Below the pieces are notes generated by a model. The model saw nothing but the letters and a program-made list of their open reading frames with translations. It searched no databases and had not been told where the DNA came from. Source: Flaccisagitta enflata (taxonomy: Eukaryota; Chaetognatha; Sagittoidea; Aphragmophora). From it: a stretch of 64,000 nucleotides of DNA. The position numbers and the translations under genes were made by a program. Positions 48,444 to 58,883 of this stretch are shown piece after piece; the first letter of the stretch is position 1; each line of letters opens with the position of its first letter. The DNA lies in assembly GCA_965153355.1 (NCBI GenBank), contig OZ231126.1, forward strand, positions 42,346,001 to 42,410,000, written 5' to 3'.

Positions 48444-49357
48444 TGTTAGAAATGTATGTCCGTCCGTTTTTTAAGTATGTGTGCTTTGTCTCTTTTGCGT
48501 GCTTTTGACTTTTCCTCTTTCTCGATTATTCAATGCCCGCGTCTTTTGTTTCTCGCCATTTTTTATATTGAACGCTAAATGGGTAACCATATGGTTGCGC
48601 CTTGTATTTTGTGCCATTTGTTTTTATTACGTAGGCGAATATACGTAACTCGTCTTTCGTATCATCCAATTTTTGGATTGATTGATTTTATTTATTTACG
48701 GCATTGCTTCTTAAAGTGATTGATTGATTTTTCGTGATCGTTTGAATGCGCCCTTGGAATTCACTAATTTCAATAATCTCTCATCTTTTTATTGCAGATA
48801 AACTAATGAACGGACAATTAACGTTAGTTTGACTTCGACAGACTGTGGGTTGAAACCAACGAAAGTGGGCCTAAAAGTAAGTTTTATAGACGCGTTTTTG
48901 CTTTTATTAACGTTGTTTTTATCTTGTTTTCCGGTCTGTTATTTTTATCTTTTGCCCTTTTGCATTTTTATCGCCGGATTTTAGTATGGTTTTTATCGCT
49001 TGCCCGATCAGCTTGCTATAGGGATGATATGGATGAATTTAATGGGATGGGCCGGGGCAGGGGCAGGTATTATCAGGTGGCATGGGCTCTGAAGAAGATG
49101 AACATGTTGTCATGTGCTGTTTCTGTCCTTTATTGTGTCCTATCTCGATTTCATGTTATCTTTTGCGTTTGCTGATCACAATTAACGCCCACTTTCCCTT
49201 TCATTTTTCCCCCTCTCTTCAGTTGTTGAAATTTTTATGGAATAAACGAGACGATCGCCTTCCTATTTTCCAATCGGACAACTTTCTTTCACCACAAGTC
49301 GTCAGTCAGATAGACGCTCATAGACAGTGCCAGTTGAAACTCGTGGGCGTAATTATA
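48444..49357 (+). repeat. 5' LTR of the BEL/Pao element
   Basis: Begins TGTTAGAAATGTATG and ends GGGCGTAATTATA. It has a possible TATA-like TTTTTTATATTGAA near 48,565 and a consensus splice donor AAAA|GTAAGT at 48,876/48,877. No primer binding site beginning with TGG directly follows the LTR. Confidence 0.95.
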
Positions 49358-49519
49358 TTTCAACAATTTAAAACACGACTCGACTCTTTCCATCTTCGAC
49401 CTCCGAAAACGAAATTGGACATAGCCGCGCGAGCGACGACACCGCTCGACTGCCTAACGTCATCTCGTGTATCTCACTTCGGTTTGAATCAGTGTCCGAG
49501 GTCGAACCGTTTACGCGCA

Positions 49520-49774
49520 ATGAGGAATGACATCACTGCGGAAATGGAAGGATGCCGGCGCCTTTTCGACGCCGTTGCTTGCGCCGAAGGGACGAATGAC
49601 TTCGACACGCCGCCTGTGAATCAGATGGCGCTCGACACGGCCTTCGGGATATGGTTACGACTTTATATCATGCAAGGCAAATGGCGCTCGACTTCGTGCC
49701 CGGCGACCCTCTTCGATTCGTGCGTCTACTTTGCGTCGAATCCGGCGCGAATGGGACTCCATGCGTTTCTTTGA
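49520..49774 (+). pseudogene. gag: BEL Gag, first frame segment
   Basis: ATG at 49,520 is the first in this frame after the LTR with an extended reading frame. It encodes MRNDITAEMEGCRRLFDAVA and a segment rich in aromatic residues. The frame closes at 49,774 and the protein continues in the overlapping frame from 49,731. I infer that these are pieces of one Gag precursor. Confidence 0.5.
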
Positions 49775-50756
49775 TCGTGAGAACTATCCAGAGGGTTTTC
49801 CTTCCAACGCCGACATCGTGAACGCAGTGCATAACGACATCGGGAATCGCAAAAGACCCGTCAATGAATTCTCATGGAACAGTCTCCCAACTGATACTCA
49901 CGCCGCCCGTGACAATGTTACCGGCGCTCCGACTCCAAGGATGCGAACGTCTTCGCCAAACCCCGACGGATCCGAGTATCTACCACTTCCGGTCCCGCGA
50001 CATGGTGCGCAATCTCCAACTGGCGGCCAATTTTTAAATCTGCCGCCGATCCAAAGAGGAGATGCCGTCAATCAATGGGTATCAGATTTGGTCTCGGAAA
50101 TTGAACCTGCGCGTGCGTCTCCGATGGAGCAAGCTGACGACATGCTTGCGGATCTCGACGACGCCGACGCTCTCGCAAGAGGCCGCGGGATCATCAACGG
50201 ATTGACGCCGCAGGAGAGGGCGAGGCGACGCTTCGCCAACAGGAGTGCTGAGAGAGACAGATGGGGTAGGCAGTTGGAGGAGGAAATGCGACAAGGCCGT
50301 CGGCTGATTGACGATATGCAGCAGCAACAACGGGAGGAGGAGCAGCGACAGCAACAGGAGCAACAGCAGCAGCATCAATTGCAGATGCAGCAGCAGCAAC
50401 TCCAACAGCAACGTCAACTCCACCGACCACAGGAGCAGCAGCAAACGACGGCTCAGCGGCAGCAGCAAGAGCTGTTGCAGCAGCAGCAGTTGCAGCAACT
50501 CCAACAATTTTGTCAACAAGATCAACAACAACATCAGATCCTGCAGCCGGCGCCACAACCTGTGGCTCAACAACAGCAACAATACGATCAACAGCAGCAA
50601 CAGCAGCAACAGCAACAACAACAAGAGCTGCGACAACATCAAACGGCAATGCAGCCGCACGAACAACAACAACAGCGGCAAAACGATGCAGGAGAACATA
50701 GCAACAGCAACAACAGCAGCAACAGCAACCTTCCGCCGCGATCCCAGCGGTGGTAG
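49731..50756 (+). pseudogene. gag: BEL Gag, Gln-rich segment 1
   Basis: About 170 residues of mixed disordered sequence (LTPQERARRRFANRSAERDR near its middle) followed by a Gln-rich tract of over 150 residues coded by CAG/CAA from about 50,320. It closes at 50,756 inside a GTGGTAGTGG string and the frame is resumed at 50,750. A shadow poly-Leu frame exists on the other strand and is not a gene. Confidence 0.55.
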
Positions 50757-51508
50757 TGGATCCTCCAGCTTCAAATAACCATCCTGTCGAAAGCATGAAC
50801 GTCAGTGAGGAGACAGAAGAAGAGAGACAGCAACGCCTTGCAGATCAACGTCTGCGCATGATGGCTGAAGGTGAAGGTGGTGGTGCAGCAACAGCTCCAA
50901 AGGCGCCGATCGCGGTGCCATTGGGATTCCAACAGCGAAGCTCATCACAAGAAGACAAAGAGTTATACGACAGAATGTGTAACTTTCGCCAGCAGCAGCA
51001 ACGAGATGAAGATAGAAGAGCAGGAGTATTCAACAATGCGGCAGAAATGCAACGAAAGCACTGGAATAGCCTGAACGACGGCGGCATTGGTGGAGCTTTA
51101 GAGCAGCGGGATGTGAAGCTTAGACAACTGTCTGAGCTGGACCAGCAGCAGCCGCAGCATCCGCCAAAAGACCGTCGATCTATCTTCAGAAATTTCAATC
51201 CGGGATTGTTCAATTCGAACATACAGCAACGTCATGCGCAGTCAGTGGAAACGTCCGTCAAGCAGCCGATGCAGCAGCAGCAACAGTTGGAGCAGCAGCA
51301 GCAGCAAGGACAACGTCAGCGTCAACTGCAGCAGCAGAACGAACAGCAACAGCGTCCTGACCAGCAACAGCAGCTTCAACATCAACAGTGGCAGCAGCAA
51401 CGGCTTCAACAACAGCAACAGCATCAGGATCAGCATCATCAAACCCCAGCAGCAACGATTCTCCCTACCGCACCGGAAGTGATCTTCGAAGCAGATTGGT
51501 TCTGCTAG
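50750..51508 (+). pseudogene. gag: BEL Gag, Gln-rich segment 2
   Basis: Charged helical sequence (SEETEEERQQRLADQRLRMM, KELYDRMCNFRQQQQ) followed by another Gln-rich tract to 51,440. The frame stops at 51,508. Assigned to Gag by position and composition. Confidence 0.5.
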
Positions 51509-51584
51509 AAGGGAGACTGGTCTTCCCCATCAAGAGGAAAAGGTCTTCAACACAGCCGGAAGCGGAGGTGATGCAACGGAGGCG

Positions 51585-52139
51585 ATGCGCAGGAGGCAGA
51601 AGCAGGAGGCCGCTGACGCGAAGTTGGCACAGCAGCTGCAAGATAAAGAGAGAAGAAAAGTCGCTCCCAAGAAGACAATGAATGGATTGCAGCCGAAGGC
51701 GCCGAAAGTAGCGCAAGCGCCTCTAGCAACGCCTCAAGCGGAAGTCATCCAGCAGAATCAACGTTTGCAGCAGGAAGTGGATAGTTTGAAGATGCAGATT
51801 CAGCAGAGAGACTTTGACCTTGCCGCAGCGAGAGCAGAAGAAAAACAACGTAAAGAAGAACAACAGCGACAGTACGTCCGCCAAGATTTTGATGCTCCCC
51901 GATTCCATCAAGATGATCGTCAACAACAAATGAATCAGCAAAAGGAAGTTGGGTGGAGTGTAAAAACCACCAAAAAGAGATCTCCGGTAAAAGTCGGGGG
52001 TCAATACGCCTTTCGTCCAACAACCCCCAGCGTATCATCAAGTGGAGCATCATCAAGTAGCCCGTCAACCGGAAGTCCACGTTCAGATGCCCAACAATCC
52101 GGCTCTGGACAGGTTTTTGGAAAGAGCGACGTACAATGA
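51585..52139 (+). pseudogene. gag: BEL Gag, coiled-coil segment
   Basis: Encodes QQNQRLQQEVDSLKMQIQQR, a heptad-rich coiled coil, then a Ser-rich linker (SVSSSGASSSSPSTGSPRSD). Overlaps the next frame by about 100 bp. A multimerisation role is plausible by analogy with other Gag N-terminal coiled coils but is inference. Confidence 0.5.
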
Positions 52140-53226
52140 TCTCATGCGAGCAAGGGAGGTCGGCCTCAAAGCGTTGGAGAGAGCAAGACCTGAGAAGCCT
52201 CTGCAGGAGCTTTCATCCACCGACTTCATGATGTGGAAGAGGAAGTTCAAAGATGCTGAGAAGCATGAAGGCTTGACGCAAATGGACATCTTATTGGAAT
52301 TGCCTAAGTGGTTTGCTGGTCCGGCAAAAGAGATCATTGAAACTGCGACGATTGATGCAACTGAAGCGACAGCAAGAGGAGAGATTGACGACGCCTTCGC
52401 AAAAATGGACGTCGTCTTTATGGCAAGGCGCTGCAACATTGCGGCGCTGTTCAACGAAATCGTCGCGGAGGCGAAGATCCAGTCGGCCGACCATGCAAGG
52501 CATTTCAATTTGTCTGCAAGGTTGCAAAAGGCAAAGAAGATTGCGAGGACCTGTGGAGAAGTGCAACAATGCTATCGTGACGAGCTGCTGCAGGAGATCC
52601 TCAACAAGAGGGTCCCTCATCTTGCAGATAAATTCTGGGAAAAGCAACATGAAGCAGCCCAAAATGGACAATTATTTTCATTCGACAACTTGGTCAATAT
52701 GATCGAGACATGGGCGGTGATTCAGCGCAACAAAGGCGCAAGCTGCAAAACAGCATCAGTGGCAGCAGTCGCAACTAAAGAGAAAGAAGCGCCATCATCA
52801 TATGAAGATGCTTTGACCAATGGCAAGCAAAAGACGCAGTCGACGGACCGCTGCAACGTCTGCAGTGGAATGCATCAAACAGAAGACTGTCATCAGCTAT
52901 TAGAGTTGGAAGTGGACGCGAGAGTTCAAAAGATCATGTCTCGTCGTCTCTGCTTCCACTGCCTCGCGCCAGGACACAACGCCAAAGGATGCGCGAACAG
53001 ACCGACTTGCCAAACCTGCAAGAAGCGGCACGCAACGATTCTCCACGGGCGCACCTACAAGAAAGAAGAAAAGGAAGAGAAGAAAGGAGAAAATAAGCAG
53101 GGAAATAAAGTACCGCTGGCTCCCTTCAAAAAGTCAGAGGATGCGGCTGCAGCAGCACCAACAGCTCCGTCGACGACGGAGGCAGCCGATCCAACGGAAA
53201 TCATCTCTCCTAACGCCACGGCATGA
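52042..53226 (+). CDS. gag: BEL Gag capsid and nucleocapsid region
   Basis: A 394-codon frame with the DUF1759-like capsid region of BEL/Pao Gag (TDFMMWKRKFKDAEKHEGLT, then LLELPKWFAGPAKEIIE, IAALFNEIVAEAKIQSAD) and a nucleocapsid with Cys/His motifs: CNVCSGMHQTEDC (about residues 273-285), CFHCLAPGHNAKGC and CQTCKKRHATILH. The tail is Lys/Glu- and Ala-rich. It ends with a single TGA at 53,224-53,226. The same frame is open on the other side into pol, so only one stop separates gag from pol. Confidence 0.85.
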   Translation: MEHHQVARQPEVHVQMPNNPALDRFLERATYNDLMRAREVGLKALERARPEKPLQELSSTDFMMWKRKFKDAEKHEGLTQMDILLELPKWFAGPAKEIIETATIDATEATARGEIDDAFAKMDVVFMARRCNIAALFNEIVAEAKIQSADHARHFNLSARLQKAKKIARTCGEVQQCYRDELLQEILNKRVPHLADKFWEKQHEAAQNGQLFSFDNLVNMIETWAVIQRNKGASCKTASVAAVATKEKEAPSSYEDALTNGKQKTQSTDRCNVCSGMHQTEDCHQLLELEVDARVQKIMSRRLCFHCLAPGHNAKGCANRPTCQTCKKRHATILHGRTYKKEEKEEKKGENKQGNKVPLAPFKKSEDAAAAAPTAPSTTEAADPTEIISPNATA

Positions 53227-56046
53227 CTGGCGGCGACGGCAACGTCGCGGTCCGTCTCTTCATTCGACGACGTTGTCCGTCCGATCGTTCCAGTGACTAT
53301 CATAAACAATTCTTCGGGTGCGCAGAGGACGATATACGCTATGATCGACTCAGGCGCTGATCGCGACGTGATCAGTACCAGTGTCATTCGCAGTCTTCTG
53401 ATTCCAACAAAAACAGTGCAAATGACGGTGATTACTGTGGGAAGTCATGTTGTTGAGGATCGTTTCATCGCATCATTCACCATGCAATCGGTCGACGAGG
53501 AATACGTCGTCGACGTCAACGACGCGTTGGTGGGTGATTTGTTAACGAGTGAACGCGACATTCCTCCTTTTCTCCGCGACCTATCTGACCAACCTCACAT
53601 CAAAGGCGTAAAATTTCCAGAAGCTGAAGGCGGTGTGATGATGATCATCGGAGCGGCGCATGCGGATGCCGCCGTCGCTCAAGAAATCCGCCGAGGGCCT
53701 TCAGGATCTTTGACTTGCTTCAGATGTCTATTCGGTTGGACTGTATGTGGAAAAACGGGGAAGAGAGGACGAGATATTGCATCGATCAACGCTATCGCGA
53801 CGGATGACCGCGTTCTCAACGACAGCATCGATCGCATCCTCGACAATCGCGTCCTCAACAGCAACATTGACCGCATCTTCTACCATGACTTTGCATCGTC
53901 AATCGTCTCGCAAGAGGAGATGGGTGATTCCCTGGAAAACATCAGAGCGTGCAAAATGTTAGAGGAAAAGACTTATTTTTGCCCAATTGTGGGAAAATAT
54001 TTCGCTCCCGTCACATGGAAATTTCATCACGACAAAATCATGGAAATTCTGAGAAGAGTGAAATCACGACCGACTGCGATGAAGCGGCTCGGTAACCAAC
54101 GTTTTCGCTTCAAGCGTGATCCAGCCTTCAAAGAAAGAGTCTTCCGTGAAATCGAGAAGTTTTACGAGACGGGAGTGGCGGTTGAGATTGACAGCGTCGA
54201 CGACGACGACGGCATTGAGAAGCCGCGCTGGTACTTGCCGCTTCATATTGTTGAATTGCGCGGCAAAACGCGCGTATGTCACGATGCGCGTGCGGCGACC
54301 GACGGGATCTCACTCAATGATTTGCTCGTCGGAGGTCCAAACTTGATGAACAGCTTGATGGACATCCTCATGCGTTTTCGTCAGTGGAAGATCGCCTTTA
54401 TGTGTGATATAAAGGCGTTCTTCCACCAGATCCGCGTCCATCCTGACGACGCTGATCTGTTCAGATTCTTTTGGTTCAAAGACCGTACTCTACGAGAAGC
54501 CATTTTGAATCTGTTCTTATCACATGTCTTCGGCAGCCAATCCAGCTCATTCGTCACGTCTTTCACCGTCAGAAAGCATGCTGAAGTAATCCGGCCCAAA
54601 TATCCCTACAACGTCTACGATCTTATTCGCTTCGGCTTCTACGTCGACGACGGAAGTGGGGGTGGGGATTCGGTCGACGAAGCACTGCAGTTGAAGGTGG
54701 ATGCAGTGGCGGCGATGGCTGAAGGCGGGATGGATCTTGTGAAGTGGAAAAGTAATGCGCGGCAGTTGATGGATGGAGATCCGAACGTGCCAATTCCCAT
54801 CTCAGATAAGCAAGATGATGCGCCGACGAAGGTGTTGGGCGTCTCATGGCTTCCGGCGGAAGACGTCTTCATCTTCATCTGCGACGAGGAATTCAAAACT
54901 CTTAGAGCAAAAACACCTCGTCAATTGGTCTCCATGCAAGCTAAACTTTATGATCCATTGGGATTTTGGAGCCCAAGCGCATACATCGGCAGACGACATC
55001 TTCAACTCTGTCGTCCACAGGAAGTGGGATGGGATTCGCCCTTGGAAGAGAGCGTCGAGGAATCCTTCTTCCGCTACACTTCGTCTTGGCCTCTTCTACA
55101 ACAATACCGAATTGAACGCTGGTGGAATGGCGGCGTCGACAATAGTGACATTGCGGAAATAACAATTGAGATCTTTTGCGATGCGGCTCCAAAAGGCGGA
55201 TATGGAGCAGTTGCATATCGACGTCAAATCAATCGAGATGGAGATGTTCACATTTCATTCATCGCCTCCAAATCCCACGTCATTCCACTTAATCCCAAAC
55301 GTGCTTCTCATCACAACAGCGTTCCACGCGTCGAGATTGTATCCGCAGAAAAAGCAGTGCAGCTCAAACGCTTCGTCGGAAGGACCATCGAATTGGACAA
55401 TCTTGTCGTCAGATTTTGGTCTGATTCTGAATCTGCACTGAAGATGATTTACAATCCGGCGAAACCAAGGCCTGTATTTTTCGCCAATCGTCTCTCCAAG
55501 ATCCATAGCGGGTCTGATCCTCAGCAGTGGCGCTGGGTTGATTCGTCAAATAACCCGGCGGACCACTGTAGCAGAGGCATCCAGGCCCATGAAGCCGAAA
55601 AATGGCGTCAATTCCATCACGGTCCTGCATTTTTGCGTCTTCCCGAAGATCAATGGCCAAAGACGAACATCGCGACGTGCCCTATTTCTGCACAAGTCGC
55701 CGCATTGTATGTGGCTGAAAGTGAAAAGAAACAAGTGGCTGACGCGATACTTCTTGCAGCAGCTTCTCGGGGAAAATGGATGCATAAGTTGCGGATCATC
55801 GGCATGGTTCTTATCGCAGTCAAAAGGTGGAGAGCGTATCCAAGGGCGAAGACACGAGCAGCAAAGGATCTCCTTCCTAAACCGGAAGTGACGCAAGACG
55901 TTTTGGAGGAGGCGCGCAAACAGCTCGTCAAGTCAATGCAGCGGCATCATTATTCAGACGTCTTCGAACAATTGGAGTTGGGAAAAGTCTTTAAACCAGA
56001 AAGCCGTCATGACTTCATCATAAAAATAAAGAGATGCGGAATTTGA
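53227..56046 (+). CDS. pol: BEL Pol: aspartic protease, RT and RNase H
   Basis: Open from the codon after the gag TGA; the first start-like codon is at 53,293. Counting from there: protease active site DSGA at about residues 19-22; RT with PRWYLPLHIV, catalytic DIKAFFHQI at about 371 and YVDD at about 449-452; RNase H with acidic residues in FCDAAP (about 627), PRVEIVS (about 679), SDSES (about 710) and NPADHCSRG (about 753). All catalytic motifs are intact. The frame closes at 56,046, before integrase, through two frame changes between about 56,010 and 56,090. Confidence 0.92.
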   Translation: MAATATSRSVSSFDDVVRPIVPVTIINNSSGAQRTIYAMIDSGADRDVISTSVIRSLLIPTKTVQMTVITVGSHVVEDRFIASFTMQSVDEEYVVDVNDALVGDLLTSERDIPPFLRDLSDQPHIKGVKFPEAEGGVMMIIGAAHADAAVAQEIRRGPSGSLTCFRCLFGWTVCGKTGKRGRDIASINAIATDDRVLNDSIDRILDNRVLNSNIDRIFYHDFASSIVSQEEMGDSLENIRACKMLEEKTYFCPIVGKYFAPVTWKFHHDKIMEILRRVKSRPTAMKRLGNQRFRFKRDPAFKERVFREIEKFYETGVAVEIDSVDDDDGIEKPRWYLPLHIVELRGKTRVCHDARAATDGISLNDLLVGGPNLMNSLMDILMRFRQWKIAFMCDIKAFFHQIRVHPDDADLFRFFWFKDRTLREAILNLFLSHVFGSQSSSFVTSFTVRKHAEVIRPKYPYNVYDLIRFGFYVDDGSGGGDSVDEALQLKVDAVAAMAEGGMDLVKWKSNARQLMDGDPNVPIPISDKQDDAPTKVLGVSWLPAEDVFIFICDEEFKTLRAKTPRQLVSMQAKLYDPLGFWSPSAYIGRRHLQLCRPQEVGWDSPLEESVEESFFRYTSSWPLLQQYRIERWWNGGVDNSDIAEITIEIFCDAAPKGGYGAVAYRRQINRDGDVHISFIASKSHVIPLNPKRASHHNSVPRVEIVSAEKAVQLKRFVGRTIELDNLVVRFWSDSESALKMIYNPAKPRPVFFANRLSKIHSGSDPQQWRWVDSSNNPADHCSRGIQAHEAEKWRQFHHGPAFLRLPEDQWPKTNIATCPISAQVAALYVAESEKKQVADAILLAAASRGKWMHKLRIIGMVLIAVKRWRAYPRAKTRAAKDLLPKPEVTQDVLEEARKQLVKSMQRHHYSDVFEQLELGKVFKPESRHDFIIKIKRCGI

Positions 56047-56149
56047 ATCCTTTCGACGACGACGGTATCGTCGCGTCGGTAGTCGATTAAACGCCGACAT
56101 CGCACATGACGCTAAATTTCCCTTCATCCTGCCGCCAAAAGACGAGAAT

Positions 56150-57271
56150 GTGAAATCATTGATTCGCCATTATCATCACAATGATTTTCACGCGGGTGCA
56201 AAGCATACATTGTGCCAATTACGCCAATTTGTGTGGATTACAAAAGGTCTTCAGGCTGTCAAGAGCGTCGTCAACACGTGCTTCAGATGCCAGAAGAACT
56301 TTAAAAAGAACGCAAATCAGCAAATGGCCAATCTTCCATCAAATCGCGTCAATCCTGCGCCTGTCTTTGCAGAGACTGGATTGGATGTCATGGGGCATTT
56401 CCTAGTTAAGATGAACGGGCGTGCTGATCATAAGGTGTGGATCGCAGTGTTCACCTGTTTCGTGTCACGCGCCGTCCATGTGGAATTGCTCTTCAACATG
56501 TCAGCCGATGCGATGGTAAATGCAATCATCCGCTTTGCAGCAAGGCGCCCAGGAATCCGCCGTTTCACTTCAGATTGCGGGACGAATCTAGTTGGCGCCA
56601 ATAATATCCTCAAGAAGGAAATGGAAGCTTGGAACCGCTCGTCAACTCCCGAATTGCAGCGGCGCGGCCTTCGGTGGGATTTCATCACGCCGAGAACACC
56701 CCACTATGGAGGGGTGTGGGAGAGAATCGTCGCTCTCTTTAAGCGCCATCTTGCTTCCATCTCGACTGGCGCCATCCTCCACGTCGACGCCTTCAACACT
56801 GCCGTTGTCGAAGTTGAAGGAATTCTCAATCGCCGTCCTCTGACAGCGCTCAGCGATGATCCAAATGACTCTGAGGCCCTCACACCGAATCATATCCTCA
56901 ATCCATCGGCATCCGGTCACGCCCCTCTAGATCTGGTGCAACAAGGCGTCAACTCTGACGCCGACTCTGCGAAGATTCAATGGAGGCGTGCGCAATCGCG
57001 TGTGGATGCATTTTGGAAATCGTGGAGGGTCGAATATTTGTCGCTTCTTCACGCGCGAAGCAAATGGTCGAGATCCGAGAAAGACTTTGCGGTGGATGAC
57101 ATGGTCATCGTCATGGACGAAACGCTGCCTCGTCACAATTGGAGTTTAGGACGTGTCATGGGCGTCGAGGGATCGTCAGCCCATGTCCGGAGGGCTCACA
57201 TCCGGCGCCAAGATGGAAAGATCGTGACGAAAGACCGCACGAAGCTCGTGCGGCTGGAATTGGACTCATAA
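56150..57271 (+). CDS. pol: BEL integrase with DUF5641-type C terminus
   Basis: A zinc domain with the HHCC pattern (HYHHNDFHAG, CFRCQ), then the catalytic core D (GLDVMGHF), D (FTSDCGTNLVGAN) and E (YGGVWERIVALFK), followed by VEGILNRRPLTALSDD and a C-terminal domain with WSLGRVMGVE and a final KDRTKLVRLEL, typical of BEL/Pao. Asn-like spacing is normal except that CGTN replaces the more usual NGTN. The frame begins at 56,150, but homologous coding sequence starts earlier in a broken frame. It would insert the element cDNA with a 5-bp duplication, as seen here. Confidence 0.93.
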   Translation: MKSLIRHYHHNDFHAGAKHTLCQLRQFVWITKGLQAVKSVVNTCFRCQKNFKKNANQQMANLPSNRVNPAPVFAETGLDVMGHFLVKMNGRADHKVWIAVFTCFVSRAVHVELLFNMSADAMVNAIIRFAARRPGIRRFTSDCGTNLVGANNILKKEMEAWNRSSTPELQRRGLRWDFITPRTPHYGGVWERIVALFKRHLASISTGAILHVDAFNTAVVEVEGILNRRPLTALSDDPNDSEALTPNHILNPSASGHAPLDLVQQGVNSDADSAKIQWRRAQSRVDAFWKSWRVEYLSLLHARSKWSRSEKDFAVDDMVIVMDETLPRHNWSLGRVMGVEGSSAHVRRAHIRRQDGKIVTKDRTKLVRLELDS

Positions 57272-57619
57272 AAAACGCTAAGTTTTGAGAGAGAGAGAAA
57301 AAGGCGCATGGGCCTGTCCATTAGTAACTATAGATATGAGTGATTGAAACTCTGACTTGTTATATTTACAAAGAGTTGTTATTCATATTTGGTTCTGATT
57401 ATCCATGCTTTCATCTTTCCTCTTGTCAATTATGTTGTCCATTTCCACTTACACATCAAAACACTGATTCATTCGCTCTGTCTATATGTACATATTATTG
57501 TGCCAAAATCCGTTCTTACCATTATCAGTTCTCAATACGAACATTTCAAAGCTTCCGCTGACGACGTCATTCCATCTACGAAGTCAGTTCGCATCTTGAA
57601 GTCGCTCGTCGGAGTCAAG
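57272..57619. other. Spacer between pol and ORF3
   Basis: Pyrimidine-rich with possible splice acceptors (CCATTATCAG near 57,528; ACATTTCAAAG near 57,552). Together with the LTR donor GTAAGT at 48,877 this could let ORF3 be made from a spliced RNA, which is inference. Confidence 0.35.
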
Positions 57620-58114
57620 ATGTCCCGTCAGCAGCGTCTCGAGGCAGAGGCCGACGTGTCGACGTCGTACGGATCCTTGGATCTCCATCGACTCTTCAAC
57701 GACGGCTCGACTCGAGAAGGATCTGCATCCACGACGTCGTTCGGGGCGGAGGAGGAGGCTGTCGCGTTGGCAGCCTTCAATGGCGACCTTCGTTCCGTCG
57801 TAGACGCAAAAATGGCGAATAAAAAGCGTCAACAAGATGATGCGTTGGTAAATCGTCAACAGCCATCCAACGCCGTTGATCCCGCGTCGCTTCCTCCATT
57901 GGTGGTCATCAGAGATGGAGGTTCGAGGCGGATCTCGATCAATCGGCCGCCGACGGACTTATCCACCACTTCCGCGGCGGCGTCATCATCATCGGATTTG
58001 CCCCCATCGCCTCGCCAATTTTGCCTTGATTTCGGTCGCCCAGCGTCTCGTGATCAAGCGTCTGCAGCTGCACGTCAACGCAGCGGGGGCGAAGAGAGAG
58101 AGATCGGTCAATGA
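57620..58114 (+). CDS. BEL ORF3, segment 1 (unknown function)
   Basis: ATG at 57,620 follows TCAAG. It encodes a hydrophilic protein (MSRQQRLEAEADVSTSYGSL, EEEAVALAAFNGDLRSVVDA) with no membrane helix or signal peptide. The frame closes at 58,114 and coding character continues in another frame (57,876-58,883). I do not recognise the protein. It is not an envelope by any visible feature. Base and codon character match gag and pol. Confidence 0.55.
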   Translation: MSRQQRLEAEADVSTSYGSLDLHRLFNDGSTREGSASTTSFGAEEEAVALAAFNGDLRSVVDAKMANKKRQQDDALVNRQQPSNAVDPASLPPLVVIRDGGSRRISINRPPTDLSTTSAAASSSSDLPPSPRQFCLDFGRPASRDQASAAARQRSGGEEREIGQ

Positions 58115-58883
58115 TGGAGCAAGAGTGGAGGAGGAGGGGATGGAGACAGAGGAGGAGGTGTTAGTGAATGGGGAGGCGGTGGAGAAAGACATTGACCCGG
58201 AAGTGGACACTGCGACGCCGGAAGAGAAACACCAACGGATGCAGGCGCGTTGGTGGTATCGTACCATCAGTCCGGACGTCGGAGTATCTCTCCTCTTCAA
58301 AGAGTTTGAAAAACTTTCAGTGTGCTGCAACAAACAAACTCTCATGCGCTCATCGGCTAATCAAACAGAGCTTGGCTCGGAGACTCTGGAGCGCAAAATC
58401 CAAAGTAATAAGAGAAGGAGGGAGCATGATAAGGAGGTTCGTCGCATGGTCCAGGCGACGAAGAGGAAGAATGCGGCTCCGAAGCCTCCTGATGCAACTG
58501 CAAAGTCATCTGCAGCAACTTCCGTCGACGCTTCCGCAACTCCACCAGCGGTATTTGTGCTCGACGCAGCCGCAGCTACATCAGCGGCAATTCACTCTAC
58601 AGCATCAGGAAGTCGTCAATCGCGCCCTGGATTGGTTCATCCCCCAAATCAGCAGCAACAGGGTCCTCGTGACGTCACTCCCTCACAACAGTCGAAGAGA
58701 TCACGTCGGGGAAAGACTCCACAAATGCGCAACGTGCCGAGTCAACAAAAAGGGCCAGATTCCAAAAGCAAAGGCCCCCTTCAAGCGCATCTAGGCGCGC
58801 CCCCTGCAGCAGTGCGCCCAAAGGCCAAGGAGAAGCTTCAAGTGGTTAGTCGACGGCAGCGTTGGCAGCAACCCAGAAGCTGA
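58090..58883 (+). CDS. BEL ORF3, segment 2 (unknown function)
   Basis: Frame in use after about 58,090. It encodes an acidic stretch (EEEGMETEEEVLVNGEAVEK), a W/Y/C-containing segment (RMQARWWYRTISPDVGVSLL, FEKLSVCCNKQTLM) that looks folded, then a basic region (KRRREHDKEVRRMVQATKRK) and Ala/Pro/Gln-rich linker. Overlaps the next segment at 58,862. The basic region could bind nucleic acid; this is inference. Confidence 0.5.

Noticed and set aside
48444-49357. A repeated 83-codon gene present twice (48,924-49,175 and 61,280-61,531)
   Set aside because: Both copies lie inside the LTRs and are identical because the LTRs are; no domain is visible.
49358-49380. Primer binding site directly after the 5' LTR
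   Set aside because: The sequence starts TTTCAACAATTT and does not begin with TGG, so no tRNA match can be claimed by eye.
50082-50796. Leu- and Ala-rich minus-strand frames of 230 and 200 codons
   Set aside because: Antisense shadows of the CAG/CAA-coded glutamine tract in BEL gag.
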